Below, in pieces: positions 8,259-18,334 of a stretch of DNA of 64,000 nt. Position numbers and translations under genes: made by a program. Below the pieces are notes generated by a model that was not told the origin of the DNA, ran no database searches, and worked only from the letters and a program-made list of their open reading frames with translations. The stretch is from contig NZ_CP029562.1 of NCBI RefSeq assembly GCF_004136315.1, forward strand, positions 186,001 to 250,000. The letters run 5' to 3'. Every line of letters starts with the position of its first letter. Within the stretch, counting starts at the first letter, position 1. Source of the stretch: Mesorhizobium sp. Pch-S. GTDB lineage: Bacteria > Pseudomonadota > Alphaproteobacteria > Rhizobiales > Rhizobiaceae.

Positions 8259-9098
8259 ATGTGGGGACGTTTGAAATTCGTTTTTCTGGCGGCGGTCGCA
8301 CTCGTGGCTGCAGCCTGCTGCAGCGCCAATGCAAAGGAAATTGACCGTGCCGACCTCTACCGCGCACAGTCGGTGACCAACGGTTTCGGGGAAGCGAACC
8401 GTGTGCGAGCGCTGGCGCCCAGCCTCACGGAGGTGCTGGTCAAGGTTTCCGGCGATCCAAGGCTGACCAGCGATCCGCGCGTTGCTGAAATGGCTGCCCG
8501 TGCGGCCGACTACGTCAAGGACTTCAGTTATCGCGACCTGCTCAACAACCGGCCGCCGCATGACGAGCAAGGCACCTACGACCGGCCGCAGTATCTCACC
8601 ACCGATTTCGAGCCCGACAAGATCGATGCCCTGCTGGCATCTCTGACACGCAAGCCGTGGAGTTCGCAGCGCCCCGCAATCGTCGCGCTCTTCGACGTCA
8701 AGCCGATGAAAGGCAACGGTTTCGCGCTAGCCAGGGATAGCGATGCCGCAAACGCGGCCGACATGCGCACAGCCCTGATGGTGGCTGCCAGACAGGCCGG
8801 AATACCGCTGGTTCTACCCGGGCAAGACAACATCCGCTCGACCCGGGACAAGAAGCCGGAAGCACTGGCCAGCATGGCGAAAACCATTGGCGGCGACCTG
8901 GTCCTTGCCGGCACGATGGCGTGGCGCGACGAAGCACTTGGCTGGGTTGCTGACTGGCGGCTCCTTGCCAACGGCAAGGATTATCGCTGGCAGGTGCGCG
9001 GCGTAAGCTTTGACGACGCGTTCCGCAACGCCATGCTGGGCACGGCGCAGATCCTGTCAGGAAACGGCCAGCCCGAAGCGGTCACTTCTGCGCGTTAA
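8259..9098 (+). CDS. DUF2066 domain-containing exported protein
   Basis: A 279-residue protein of unknown function. Residues 1-25 form a signal peptide (hydrophobic core LAAVALVAAACC, cleavage near SANA-KE). The mature part begins with the DUF2066 pattern: DRADLYRAQSVTNG, then LTEVLVKVSGDPRL and a YRDLLNNRPPHDEQGTYDRP segment. C-terminal half has a TolB-N-like pattern (ALASMAKTIGGDLVLAGTMAW). In related genomes DUF2066 genes often lie near purM or hda homologues; neither is here. Its 3' end faces the GNAT gene across only 7 bases. Family assignment is fairly firm, function open. Confidence 0.8.
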   Translation: MWGRLKFVFLAAVALVAAACCSANAKEIDRADLYRAQSVTNGFGEANRVRALAPSLTEVLVKVSGDPRLTSDPRVAEMAARAADYVKDFSYRDLLNNRPPHDEQGTYDRPQYLTTDFEPDKIDALLASLTRKPWSSQRPAIVALFDVKPMKGNGFALARDSDAANAADMRTALMVAARQAGIPLVLPGQDNIRSTRDKKPEALASMAKTIGGDLVLAGTMAWRDEALGWVADWRLLANGKDYRWQVRGVSFDDAFRNAMLGTAQILSGNGQPEAVTSAR

Positions 9099-9105
9099 AT
9101 AGCGA

Positions 9106-9636
9106 TCAGGTCGTGAAATTCAGCGCATAGCGACGCTGATCAATCATCTCGCCGCGCGACCGGGAAAAAACCTCGACGGTGTCGATGAAACTGAAGCCAA
9201 GTTTCGCGAGAACCCGCCCGGATGCGACATTGTCGACTGCGTGCCCGGACTTGAGTCCTTCGAACCCGGCATCCTCACGGGCAAAATGCACAGCAGACCG
9301 TGCCGCTTCAAACGCAAACCCGTGTCCCCACGCAGCAAGGTCGAACCAATAGCCCAGGCTGCCAACGCGGTCGGCGATCTCGTCGATATCGACGAGGCCA
9401 ATCATTCGTCCTTCCCGTTCCACGGCGAACCGGTAGGCTTCACCCGCCAGCCATTCGCGTGGCTGGTCGTGAAACCATCGTCGTATCTCTTGCAGGTCTG
9501 GCGGAAACGACGCCATCCGCAGCATGCGAGCCACATCCCACTCCGACTGGATCGCGAAGGCCCTGTCGGCATCCGCAGCAATGGTCGGCCTCAGAACGAG
9601 ACGTTCTGTACGCAAGGACCGGCGTGCGACCATCAT
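9106..9636 (-). CDS. GNAT family N-acetyltransferase (RimJ/RimL type)
   Basis: A 176-residue protein with the Acetyltransf_3 layout: RTERLVLRPTIAADADRAF at the N-terminus, central strand AYRFAVEREGRMIGLVDID, the acetyl-CoA region GYWFDLAAWGHGFAFEAARSAVHFA (the Q/RxxGxG/A loop is replaced by WGHGFA), and NVASGRVLAKLGF near the end, as in RimJ/RimL and SpeG relatives. Substrate could be a ribosomal protein N-terminus, an amino acid or an antibiotic. Two adjacent ATGs (9634-9636 and 9631-9633) can serve as start. It lies 30 bases after the HerA-like gene on the same strand and may be read from it. Confidence 0.85.
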   Translation of the reverse strand: MMVARRSLRTERLVLRPTIAADADRAFAIQSEWDVARMLRMASFPPDLQEIRRWFHDQPREWLAGEAYRFAVEREGRMIGLVDIDEIADRVGSLGYWFDLAAWGHGFAFEAARSAVHFAREDAGFEGLKSGHAVDNVASGRVLAKLGFSFIDTVEVFSRSRGEMIDQRRYALNFTT

Positions 9637-9666
9637 CCCGGCAATCCGCGACGAAGCCTCGGAAGA

Positions 9667-11180
9667 TCAGCGGCGTGAGAGACTGCCCAGGATCCCGCGC
9701 ACGATTGCACGGCCGAGCGAGGAGCCGACCGAACGCACGACCGACTTGATCGCGGCTTCGGTGACGGTTTGCCGGTTCGATGGGCGCGGGGCGCGCGACT
9801 GGCCGGAAGGCTGGCGGCTGCCGCCGCCGAAATCCGGCAATGTCCAACCAGAACCGCTTTCCTGAGGTGCCTGCGCTTCGGCCGCCTTCTTCTGCAAGAT
9901 CTCGAAAGCGGATTCGCGATCGACGGTCTCGTCATACTGGCCGGCGACGGGGCTTTCGGCGATCAGCCTGCGGCGCTCGTCGGTGGTGATTGGGCCAAGC
10001 CTCGACGACGGCGGACGGATCAGTGTGCGCTGAACCATGGATGGCGCACCTTTTTCCTCAAGCGTCGAGACCAGCGCCTCGCCGGTCCCGAGTTGGGTGA
10101 TCGCCTTGGCACAGTCAAAATCGGGATTGGGACGGAAGGTATCGGCTGCCGTCCTCACCGCCTTCTGCTCACGCGGCGTGTAGGCACGCAACGCGTGCTG
10201 TACACGGTTGCCAAGCTGGGCCAGCACCGTTTCTGGTACATCGAGCGGGTTCTGGGTGACGAAGTAGACGCCGACGCCCTTCGAGCGGATCAGCCGCACC
10301 ACCTGCTCGACCCGGTCGATCAGCGCCTTGGGCGCGTCGTCGAACAGAAGATGTGCTTCGTCGAAGAAGAAGACGAGCTTCGGCTTGTCGGGATCGCCGA
10401 TCTCGGGAAGCTGCTCGAACAATTCGGACATCAGCCAGAGCAGGAAAGTGGCATAGAGGCGCGGATTGCCCATCAGCTTGTCGGCCGCAAGCACATTGAC
10501 CGCGCCACGGCCGTCGCGTGTGGTGCGCATGATGTCGGCGATGCGCAGTGCCGGTCGCCGAAGAAATTGGCCCCACCCTGCTGCTCCAGGATGAGCAGCG
10601 AGCGCTGGATGGCGCCAACCGACAGCTTGGTGACATTGCCGAAACGGGCGGCAATTTCGCTGGCGCGTTCGGCGATGTTGGCGAGCAGCGCCTGCAAATC
10701 CTTCATGTCGAGCAGCAGCAGGCCTTCCTCGTCGGCAATGCGGAAAGCGATGTTCATCACCCCTTCCTGCGCCTCGGTAAGGTTCATCAGCCGCGACAGG
10801 AGCAGCGGTCCCATCTCCGAGACCGTGGCCCTGATCGGGTGCCCCTGCTCGCCGAACAGGTCCCAGAAGATGACGGGGAACTCCTGGAACTCATAAGGAT
10901 CGAGCTTCACGTCCTTGGCGCGCTTGACCAGGAAGTCCTTGGCTTCTCCGACCGCTGCAATGCCTGAGAGATCACCCTTGATGTCGGCGCAGAAAACCGG
11001 AACCCCGGCATTCGAGAAGCCTTCAGCCATGATCTGCAGTGTCACGGTCTTGCCGGTTCCGGTGGCGCCGGTGACCAGGCCATGCCGGTTGCCGTAGCGC
11101 AACAGCAGGCTTTCCGGCCTCTGGTAGCTGTCGTCCGGCTTGCGGCTGGCGCCCAGGAAGATGCTTGTCTCGTCAGCCAT
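9667..11180 (-). pseudogene. HerA-like helicase/ATPase, DUF853 family, with one-base frameshift
   Basis: The frame from ATG 11178-11180 begins MADETSIFLGASRK and has Walker A ATGTGKT near residue 40. It breaks at about 10552-10555: the upstream frame reads GGANFFGD then nonsense, and the downstream frame picks up at ALRIADIMRTTRDGRGAVNVL. The expected codons GAC CCG GCA appear as GACCGGCA, one C short (plus strand GGG read as GG). Restored, the protein would be 504 residues, the family's usual size, with Walker B LVFFFDEAHLLF in the distal part. The intact protein is a RecA-fold ATPase of uncertain role. A sequencing error is at least as likely as a real mutation. The start upstream at 11783 is not credible. 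Confidence 0.85.
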
Positions 11181-11363
11181 GTCTCGTCTCCGCAAAGCCG
11201 CTGTGCAAATCGTCACAAACCAGTCCCGTCGCAGGTATAGTAACGCAACCACCAAATTCAAAGGCGTTAGTGACCTCCTTGCGACATTGGCCGCATTGCG
11301 ATGCGCGGCAATGGACCTTAGAGTGATTTGAAAGTGGCTGATGCGGCCGGCAGACGAGGATAG

Positions 11364-12812
11364 ATGATGGGCAGCAAAGCCATCGACGAACCGAGCGAAC
11401 CCGACAATCCGCAGCGGCAGCGCTGGCTTGCGCTGGCGGAGAAGGCCCTGGCTGGTGCCTCCTTCGAAGAGAAGCTGGTTTCGCAGACAGATGACGGCAT
11501 CCGCATCGACCCGCTTTATGAACGGGCTGCGGGTCGGGAGCACAGCCTGCGCGCCAACCCGCTGAAGCCCTGGATCATCTCGCAACGTGTCGATGACCCT
11601 GATGTCGAACGGGCCCGCCTGCAGGTCAGCGAAGACATAGCGCAGGGCGCCACCGGACTGTCTCTGGTGTTTGAGGGCGCCCCCAACGCGTTCGGCTACG
11701 GCCTGCCCTATGCACCCGACACGATTGAGCGCGTGCTGGAAGGCGTGCCGCTGGACCAGACTTACCTGCGTGTCGACGTACACCCAGCAAGCCGTGCCAT
11801 GGCCGATTGGCTCACCGCATTCCTGGCCAAGCGTCGCGTCGACCCGGCCAGGCTCAACCTCTCCTTTGGCATTGATCCGGCGGCGATTTTCGCCGGCACC
11901 GGTCGGCTGCGCATGTCGATCGAGGCGCTGCAGGCTTCAATGCCGCAGTCGCTGGCGCATTTCTTCGCCATGGACGTGCCCGGTGTCCTGCTCGAGGCTG
12001 ACGGCCGCGTATTCCACAATTCCGGCGCCACCGAAGCGCAGGAACTCGGCATCATGCTCGCTTCGGCCGTGTCTTACCTGCGGCTGTTCGAGGAAGCACG
12101 GCAGGCCCTGATCTACGCTGCACCTCATATCGGCTTCGCGCTTTCGATCGACCAGGACCAGTTCCTGTCGATCGCAAAGATCAGGGCGTTGCGCCGGTTG
12201 TGGACGCGGGTGCTGGAGGCCAGTTCCATCCAGCCGACGCCAGCCAGCGTGCACGCAGAGACGTCCTACCGGATGGTCACGGCACTCGACCCGGAAACCA
12301 ACATCCTGCGTTCGACCATCGCGTGTTTCGCCGCGGCCGTCGGGGGCGCCGATTCGATCTCGATCCTGCCGCACACCATCGCGCATGGCCTGCCGGCGGC
12401 CTTCGCGCGCCGCGTTGCCCGCAACACGCAGCTTGTCGTCGCCCGCGAAAGCCATCTCGACCACGTCGGTGACCCGGCTTTCGGTTCCGGTGGCATCGAA
12501 GCGCTGACCGACAGCTTGTGCGAGGCAGCCTGGAAGGAATTCCAGCAGATCGAGAAAGAAGGCGGTGTGCTTTCCAGCCTGAAGGATGGTCATATCCAGG
12601 CCCGCATCGCCGCCGCCCGCAAGGCACGAGCAGAAGCCTATCATCGTGGCGAACGCGCCATCGTCGGCACCACACTGCATCCGCTGAAGACCGAACGGCC
12701 GGTAGAGACGCTGGACGCTAAGCCGCGGATCGTGCCGACCGACGGCACCGTATTTTGCGAAGCGCTGCCGCCGGTCCGTGACGACCTGGCGGTGGCCGGA
12801 GGAACGGCTTGA
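11364..12812 (+). CDS. mutA: Methylmalonyl-CoA mutase small (beta) subunit
   Basis: Partner of the catalytic mutase in the propionyl-CoA/ethylmalonyl-CoA to succinyl-CoA route. It has 482 residues, with the mutase TIM-barrel signature in a degenerate form ([24 protein letters not shown] and the [27 protein letters not shown] segment that parallels RIARNTQ in the large subunit). The C-terminal cobalamin-binding domain of the actinobacterial small subunit is absent; no DxHxxG motif is present. Start: two consecutive ATGs at 11364 and 11367, preceded by GAGGA. It overlaps the large-subunit gene by four bases, implying coupling. Confidence 0.9.
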   Translation: MMGSKAIDEPSEPDNPQRQRWLALAEKALAGASFEEKLVSQTDDGIRIDPLYERAAGREHSLRANPLKPWIISQRVDDPDVERARLQVSEDIAQGATGLSLVFEGAPNAFGYGLPYAPDTIERVLEGVPLDQTYLRVDVHPASRAMADWLTAFLAKRRVDPARLNLSFGIDPAAIFAGTGRLRMSIEALQASMPQSLAHFFAMDVPGVLLEADGRVFHNSGATEAQELGIMLASAVSYLRLFEEARQALIYAAPHIGFALSIDQDQFLSIAKIRALRRLWTRVLEASSIQPTPASVHAETSYRMVTALDPETNILRSTIACFAAAVGGADSISILPHTIAHGLPAAFARRVARNTQLVVARESHLDHVGDPAFGSGGIEALTDSLCEAAWKEFQQIEKEGGVLSSLKDGHIQARIAAARKARAEAYHRGERAIVGTTLHPLKTERPVETLDAKPRIVPTDGTVFCEALPPVRDDLAVAGGTA

Positions 12813-14926
12813 TCCCAGATTTCAGCAATATGGACTGGGTGGCGCCGCGTACGCCGTCCACCACGACCAATGGCACGTGGGAGACGCCGGAAGGCATCTC
12901 AGTCAAACGCCGGTACGACCAGGTCGACCTCGAGGACCTTGGCAGTCTTGATACTTATCCGGGTGTGTCGCCATTCCTGCGCGGCCCCTATCCGACCATG
13001 TATGTCCAGCAGCCCTGGACGATCCGGCAATATGCCGGTTTCTCGACGGCGGAAGAATCCAACGCCTTCTACCGGCGCAATCTTGCTGCCGGGCAGAAGG
13101 GCCTTTCCATCGCCTTCGACCTCGCCACGCACCGCGGTTACGACAGCGACCATCCGCGTGTCGCAGGCGATGTCGGCATGGCAGGTGTGGCGATCGATTC
13201 CATCCTCGACATGCGCCAGCTCTTCGATGGCATCCCGCTTGGCGAGATGACCGTGTCGATGACCATGAACGGCGCCGTGCTGCCGATCCTGGCGCTCTAC
13301 ATCGTCGCCGCAGAAGAACAGGGCGTCTCGCAGAAAGATCTAGCCGGAACCATTCAGAACGACATTCTGAAAGAGTTCATGGTGCGCAACACGTATATCT
13401 ACCCACCGAAACCATCGATGCGGATCGTGTCGGACATCTTTTCCTACACGTCCAGGAACATGCCGAAGTTCAACTCGATCTCAATCTCCGGCTACCACAT
13501 GCAGGAAGCCGGTGCGACTGCCGACCTGGAGCTCGCCTACACCATCGCCGACGGCATCGAATATGTGCGCGCCGGCGTTGCGGCGGGCCTGGATATCGAC
13601 AAATTCGCGCCGCGGCTCTCCTTCTTCTGGGCGATCGGCATGAACTTCTTCATGGAAGTCGCCAAGCTTCGCGCCGCGCGCCTGCTCTGGGCCGAACTCA
13701 TCGAGAAGAACTTTGCACCGAAGGACCCGCGCTCGCTGTCGCTGCGGACCCACAGCCAGACGTCCGGCTGGTCGCTGACGGCGCAGGATCCCTACAACAA
13801 CATCGTGCGCACGATGATCGAAGCGATGGCGGCCACCCAGGGCCACACCCAGTCGCTGCATACAAATTCCTTCGACGAGGCGCTTGCGCTGCCAACCGAC
13901 CATTCGGCGCGCATTGCCCGCAACACGCAGATCATCCTGCAGAAGGAAAGTGGCACCACCCGCATCATCGATCCGTGGGGCGGCTCGGCCTATGTCGAAC
14001 GGCTGACCCACGAACTCGCGACGCGCGCGCGTGCCCATATCGAGGAAGTGGAAAAGCTGGGCGGCATGGCGGCGGCTCTCGAAAAGGGCATTCCGAAGCT
14101 GCGCATCGAGGAGGCGGCGGCACGCACACAGGCCCGGATCGACTCCGGCGAGCAGGTCCTGGTCGGCGTCAACGCCTTCCGCCCCGAGCGCGACATCGAA
14201 GTGGACGTGCTGAAGATCGACAACGCCGAGGTGCGGGCAAGGCAGCTGTCAAAGCTGCAGCAACTGAAAGGCACGCGCGAAGTCGGTGCCGTCGAGACTG
14301 CGCTGGATGACCTTTCAAAAGCAGCACAAGGCGATGGCAACCTGCTGGAATTCGCCATCCGCGCCGCCCGCGCCAAGGCGACAGTCGGTGAGATTTCGCT
14401 GGCGCTGGAAAAGGCCTTTGGGCGCCATGTCGCGTCCGTGCAGATGATCTCAGGGGTCTACCGCGCTGCACTCGGTGAGAACCCGGAAGTCGACCGATTG
14501 CAGGAAAAGATCGCTGTCTTCGAGAAGAAGCACGGCGCCAAGCCACGCATCCTCGTCGCCAAGCTTGGCCAGGATGGTCATGATCGCGGCCAGAAGGTGA
14601 TCGGTACCGCCTTTGCCGATCTCGGCTTCGATGTGACGGTTGGCGCGATGTTTCAGACCCCGGAGGAGATCGGCAAGCTGGCGGTGGACAACGACGTTCA
14701 TATCGTCGGCGTTTCCTCGCTCGCCGCCGGTCATCTTACCCTGGTGCCGGAATTGAAAGCCGTCCTGAAGAAGCTCGGCCGCGAAGACATGCTGATCGTT
14801 GCCGGCGGCGTCATCCCGCCGCAGGACTTCGATGCTGTTCTGAAGGCCGGTGCCGCCGAAATCTTCCCACCGGGTACGGTGATCCCGGAAGCTGCGGAAC
14901 GGCTGGTGGACAGGTTGCTCGACTAG
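12809..14926 (+). CDS. scpA: Methylmalonyl-CoA mutase large (alpha) subunit
   Basis: Adenosylcobalamin-dependent isomerase of (R)-methylmalonyl-CoA and succinyl-CoA, cytoplasmic, 705 residues. The catalytic barrel spans about residues 30-550 ([57 protein letters not shown]) and the B12 domain is C-terminal, with DGHDRG carrying lower ligand His591, then SSLAAGH and GGVIPP. The start is TTG at 12809, within a TTGA overlap with the stop of the small-subunit gene and led by GGAGGA at 12798-12803; ATG at 12830 is possible but has a poorer leader. The gene symbols mcmA or bhbA are used for the same enzyme. No meaB/argK chaperone is adjacent. Confidence 0.95.
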   Translation: MIPDFSNMDWVAPRTPSTTTNGTWETPEGISVKRRYDQVDLEDLGSLDTYPGVSPFLRGPYPTMYVQQPWTIRQYAGFSTAEESNAFYRRNLAAGQKGLSIAFDLATHRGYDSDHPRVAGDVGMAGVAIDSILDMRQLFDGIPLGEMTVSMTMNGAVLPILALYIVAAEEQGVSQKDLAGTIQNDILKEFMVRNTYIYPPKPSMRIVSDIFSYTSRNMPKFNSISISGYHMQEAGATADLELAYTIADGIEYVRAGVAAGLDIDKFAPRLSFFWAIGMNFFMEVAKLRAARLLWAELIEKNFAPKDPRSLSLRTHSQTSGWSLTAQDPYNNIVRTMIEAMAATQGHTQSLHTNSFDEALALPTDHSARIARNTQIILQKESGTTRIIDPWGGSAYVERLTHELATRARAHIEEVEKLGGMAAALEKGIPKLRIEEAAARTQARIDSGEQVLVGVNAFRPERDIEVDVLKIDNAEVRARQLSKLQQLKGTREVGAVETALDDLSKAAQGDGNLLEFAIRAARAKATVGEISLALEKAFGRHVASVQMISGVYRAALGENPEVDRLQEKIAVFEKKHGAKPRILVAKLGQDGHDRGQKVIGTAFADLGFDVTVGAMFQTPEEIGKLAVDNDVHIVGVSSLAAGHLTLVPELKAVLKKLGREDMLIVAGGVIPPQDFDAVLKAGAAEIFPPGTVIPEAAERLVDRLLD

Positions 14927-14950
14927 AACCGGTATGGTTCTGACGATCGG

Positions 14951-15418
14951 CTACTGCAGCCCGACCACTTCCCATTCCCGGCCGTTGACCGCCACCGTGT
15001 CGCCCACGCTTTTGCCGAACAGCGCGAGTGCCATCGGTGAAACATGCGAGATCGAACCTTTGGCTGGATCGGCCTCGTCCTCGCCGACGATCTTCCATGT
15101 CACAGCCTTGCCCGCATCATCCTCCAGCGTCACGCTCATGCCGAAGCGCACCACGCTGCCATCGGGCTCTGGAACGGAGAGTTCGGCGTTTTCGCGCCGC
15201 GCGTTCCAATAGCGCAGGTCACGTGAAACCAGCGCGATACGCTCGCGGTCGCTGTCCGCTTCGGCATTGGCCAGCGCAGCGCGCAACGAGGCCATTTCGG
15301 CATCGATCATCGCCAGGCCATCCACGGTGACGAGATTGCGATGCGCACTGACTGGCCGCTCGCCAATGCCGGCGATGGCGTTTTCGCTGTCTTCTTCGCG
15401 GGTGAAAGCTCTGCTCAT
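14951..15418 (-). CDS. GreA/GreB family transcription elongation factor-like protein
   Basis: A 155-residue protein whose C-terminal half matches the Gre FKBP-like domain (GMSVTLEDDAGKAVTWKIVGEDEADPAKGSISHVSPMALALFGKSVGDTV). The N-terminal coiled coil (about residues 35-85) is shorter than in E. coli GreA, and the usual tip motif GDLxENAEY, which carries the acidic pair that drives RNA cleavage, is not seen; the local sequence is ADSDRERIALVSRDLRYWNARRENA. It may bind RNA polymerase at the secondary channel without standard cleavage activity. It is convergent with the mutase operon, 24 bases apart. Confidence 0.85.
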   Translation of the reverse strand: MSRAFTREEDSENAIAGIGERPVSAHRNLVTVDGLAMIDAEMASLRAALANAEADSDRERIALVSRDLRYWNARRENAELSVPEPDGSVVRFGMSVTLEDDAGKAVTWKIVGEDEADPAKGSISHVSPMALALFGKSVGDTVAVNGREWEVVGLQ

Positions 15419-15569
15419 AAGAGGAACTTAAGACTGGCTAGCCAGCTTAACAAGCCGCCGAGCAGCACAGGACATTGCCCCGACTTCTTTATGACGGCCC
15501 ACCTAGCCAGCCACTCATCACCATGGCACGGTTCCTGCCTGGCAACCTGGAAAACAAGGAATCGCACCG

Positions 15570-16949
15570 ATGCTGAACAGACGCCACGTCCTCGGCTTCG
15601 CCGCCGGTGCTGCCGGGATAGGGCTGACGGCGAATGTGGCAACAGCGGCCAAGCCGACGGCAACGAAGCAGCTTTCGGCAAGAGCAGGCGGCATCGACCC
15701 TGCAGCTTTCGGCGTGCGGCCAGGCGCAGCCGGTGACCAGAGTGAGGCTTTCGGCAAGATGCTGAAAGCAGCCAGCGACGCCAATCAACCAATCCTGTTG
15801 TCGCCGGGCGCCTATATCGTCTCCGGCATCGCGCTGCCGCCACGCGTGCGGCTCAGCGGCACTGCCGGAGCCACCCGGCTGATCCATGGCGGCGGCGGCC
15901 CATTCCTGTCGGCCGAGAATGCCGACCACATCGCCTTTTCGGGCCTGGTCTTCGACGGCGCCAAGCAATATCTCGGCGAAAGCGTTTCCGGCCTTCTCGA
16001 CCTGCGCTCGGTAAAAGTCCTTGCAATCGACGACTGCCAGGTGAACGACGCCTCCAAGAACGGCATCGCGCTGCAACGCACGGCCGGGCGCATCGAACGC
16101 TGCACCATCACAGGTGCCGCGGATGCCGGCATCTGGTCAGTGGACGCTACCGGCCTCGCGATCAGCGCCAACACCGTCGGCGACTGCGCCAATGGCGGCA
16201 TCCTGGTGCACCGCTGGCAGATTGGTGAAGACGGCACCATGGTCATTGGAAACCGCATCACCCGGATCGGCGCCCGCAATGGCGGCACCGGCCAGAACGG
16301 CAACGGCATCAACGTCTTCCGCGCCGGTGGTGTCCTCATCGCCAACAACATCGTCAGCGACTGCGCCTTTTCAGCGATCCGTGCCAATTCCGGCTCCAAC
16401 GTACAGATTACCGGTAACAGCTGCCTGCGCTCCGGCGAGACCGCGCTTTATGCCGAATTCACCTTCGAAGGCGCAGCGATCGCCAACAATGTCGTCGACG
16501 GCGCGGCCAACGGCATCTCGATCGTCAACTTCAACGAAGGCGGGCGCATGGCGACCTGCAGCGGCAACATCGTGCGCAATCTTTCCACCACGGGCCCGTA
16601 CCCGGCGGAGGTCGGCGGGTTCGGCATCGGCATCGGTGTCGAGGCCGATACCACGGTGACCGGCAATGTGGTGGAAAACGCGCCCCAATGCGGCATGCAG
16701 CTCGGCTGGGGGCCATATCTGCGCAATGTGGTGGCGACGGGCAATGTCGTGCGCAAGGCAGGGATCGGTATAGCCGTCAGCGTCGTCGATGGTGCCGGGC
16801 CGGCGATCATCACCGACAACGTGCTGCAGGAAGTGCTGCATGGCGCCATCATCGGCAAGCGCTGGGCAGAGCCGGTGACTGTGGACCTGGCCGAGGTCGG
16901 CAATGCCGGCTTCACGCATCTCACCGTGGAAAGGAACCGGGTGAGCTAG
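15570..16949 (+). CDS. Tat-exported repetitive beta-helix protein (TIGR03808-like)
   Basis: A 459-residue exported protein. The twin-arginine signal is NRRHVLGFAAGAAG (residues 3-16), cleaved near ANVATAA. The rest begins like a pectate-lyase superfamily protein (ILLSPGAYIVSGIALPPRVRLSG) and continues as regular right-handed beta-helix repeats rich in Asn/Gly/Ile, such as ITGNSCLRSG, IANNVVDGA, VTGNVVENA and ITDNVLQEV. The match to the alphaproteobacterial family TIGR03808 is by recollection of its form. Catalytic function is unknown; a polysaccharide-binding or lyase role is plausible. It appears monocistronic, with its own 150-base upstream region. Confidence 0.85.
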   Translation: MLNRRHVLGFAAGAAGIGLTANVATAAKPTATKQLSARAGGIDPAAFGVRPGAAGDQSEAFGKMLKAASDANQPILLSPGAYIVSGIALPPRVRLSGTAGATRLIHGGGGPFLSAENADHIAFSGLVFDGAKQYLGESVSGLLDLRSVKVLAIDDCQVNDASKNGIALQRTAGRIERCTITGAADAGIWSVDATGLAISANTVGDCANGGILVHRWQIGEDGTMVIGNRITRIGARNGGTGQNGNGINVFRAGGVLIANNIVSDCAFSAIRANSGSNVQITGNSCLRSGETALYAEFTFEGAAIANNVVDGAANGISIVNFNEGGRMATCSGNIVRNLSTTGPYPAEVGGFGIGIGVEADTTVTGNVVENAPQCGMQLGWGPYLRNVVATGNVVRKAGIGIAVSVVDGAGPAIITDNVLQEVLHGAIIGKRWAEPVTVDLAEVGNAGFTHLTVERNRVS

Positions 16950-16955
16950 ATTCCA

Positions 16956-17036
16956 GGAAAAGTGTGTAACGGTTTTCCGTCCGGAGTTGCGTAAAAACAG
17001 AAAGTGAGAGCGTTTCCGTTTTTCACGGAAACGCTC
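16956..17036 (+). repeat. Dispersed intergenic repeat, copy B, with distal palindrome
   Basis: GGAAAAGTGTGTAACGGTTT and a following GCGTAAAAACA block match copies A, C and D. The segment then runs into a perfect 11-bp stem GAGCGTTTCCG/CGGAAACGCTC (17008-17018 with 17026-17036, 7-base loop). It sits between the convergent beta-helix and asparaginase genes, where the hairpin could also stop transcription. Confidence 0.6.
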
Positions 17037-17041
17037 AAGCG

Positions 17042-18046
17042 TCAAACCAGCGCGGCGGTCGGGCGCAGAAGGCCGACGCGGGCACCCAGGCGACTTTCGA
17101 CCGGCGGATTGGCGAACTCGACCAGCTTCACCGCCAATTCGGCATCGCCTTGCAAAAGCTTCGCCAGGACGGCGGCAACCATCACGCCTGCAGCCCGCTC
17201 GGCTCCATCATCGCATTTCAACGCGATGCCGAGCCCAAGCTCCGGCAAAGCGGCGCAGAACACGCCCTCTGCGCCCACCTTCACGAAGATGCGGCCGGGA
17301 GCCGTCCGCATCAGCCTGGTGTCCAAACGATCGGTTCCCGCAACCAGGAAGGGCTCGGCCATGCAGGCGTCGATCAGCCGCTTCGCCGCCTTGGCACGCT
17401 CCGGCTCAAGGCCACTGCCCGTCGCCATCCTGGCGAAGCCTGCCGCGAAGCTGCGCAACGGTACGGCGTAGGTCGGTATCGAACAGCCGTCCGTACCGCA
17501 ATGCGAAGCGCTGTGGGCGGCGCCTGTCACCGTCTCCATCGCTTCCTTGATCATTTCCTGCATCCGATGGCCTGCCGCCACATAACCACGATGGTCGATG
17601 CCGGCATGGCAGCAGGTGCAGATGAAACCGGCGTGCTTGCCGGAGCAGTTGTTGTGCAGAGAATTGGGTTCGCCGCCGGAGCGCGCGAGGTCGATCGTTG
17701 CCTGATGGTTGGAAGGCCAGTGCGAACCGCACTCCAGCGCGCTGACATCAAGCCCCGCCTTCGCGAGCATCGCGGCGGCGAGCTCGACATGTTCGGGCTC
17801 GCCGGAATGAGACGAGCAGGCCAGTGCCAGCTCGCGATTGCCGAAACCATAGGCATCGGCCGCGCCGCTCTCCACAAGCGGCAAAGCCTGGATTGCCTTG
17901 ACTGCCGAGCGCGGGAAAACCGGATGTGCGGTATTGCCGATATCGAACACCGTCTTTCCGTCGGCATCCACAACCGCAACCGCACCACGGTGTGCGCTTT
18001 CCACCACGGCACCACGTAGCACCTCGACCAGAACCGGATTGGCCAT
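17042..18046 (-). CDS. L-asparaginase, rhizobial zinc-dependent type (class 3)
   Basis: Hydrolyses L-asparagine to aspartate and ammonia. The ATG at 18044-18046 (MANPVLVEVLRG), led by GAGGA, gives 334 residues; a 45-codon longer frame is Arg-rich and rejected. The protein is not of the classical E. coli fold; it matches the Rhizobium etli AsnII/ReAV family, with the SxxK pair Ser47/Lys50 (PRSAVK), Cys134 and Lys137 (NNCSGKHAG) and the DGC block (HCGTDGCS). These fall one residue from the zinc and catalytic residues reported for ReAV. Divergent from the NCS1 permease gene across 333 bases. Assignment to the family is firm; activity is inferred. Confidence 0.9.
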   Translation of the reverse strand: MANPVLVEVLRGAVVESAHRGAVAVVDADGKTVFDIGNTAHPVFPRSAVKAIQALPLVESGAADAYGFGNRELALACSSHSGEPEHVELAAAMLAKAGLDVSALECGSHWPSNHQATIDLARSGGEPNSLHNNCSGKHAGFICTCCHAGIDHRGYVAAGHRMQEMIKEAMETVTGAAHSASHCGTDGCSIPTYAVPLRSFAAGFARMATGSGLEPERAKAAKRLIDACMAEPFLVAGTDRLDTRLMRTAPGRIFVKVGAEGVFCAALPELGLGIALKCDDGAERAAGVMVAAVLAKLLQGDAELAVKLVEFANPPVESRLGARVGLLRPTAALV

Positions 18047-18320
18047 GGAATCCTCGCTTCGATTTCGCACCGAACGGGTAGCGGCTCTGCGCTTTCCACG
18101 CAACCGGCAAGCATTGGCCCTATGGCACGCGGCCCGAGGCCCACTCCAGGCCAGACCGAAGCCGGCTGAGCGAGACCACAAGCCTGGAGGCGAGAAACGA
18201 ATAAGCCGTTCGATTGAAAGGATAACTTGATTCAGCGAGCCCGACGCGGCGGTCCGCGTCCCGCGAATGAAGGGAAAAACACAACCAGAGCGCTCACTCT
18301 TGACTCGCTACCCGCCCGAC

Positions 18321-18334
18321 TATGTATATACATA
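18321..18334. promoter_or_regulatory. Perfect 14-bp palindrome TATGTATATACATA, candidate operator
   Basis: Perfect palindrome 46 bases before the NCS1 permease start, in the AT-rich part of the asparaginase/permease intergenic region (18047-18379, otherwise gene-free). The form ATGTATATACAT resembles operators of GntR/FCD-family regulators (TNGTNNNACNA). No GntR gene is in the window, so the regulator is unknown. Confidence 0.45.

Noticed and set aside
11181..11783. N-terminal extension of the HerA-like gene to 11783
   Set aside because: It runs across the start of the methylmalonyl-CoA mutase gene on the other strand; family proteins begin at the MADETS position.
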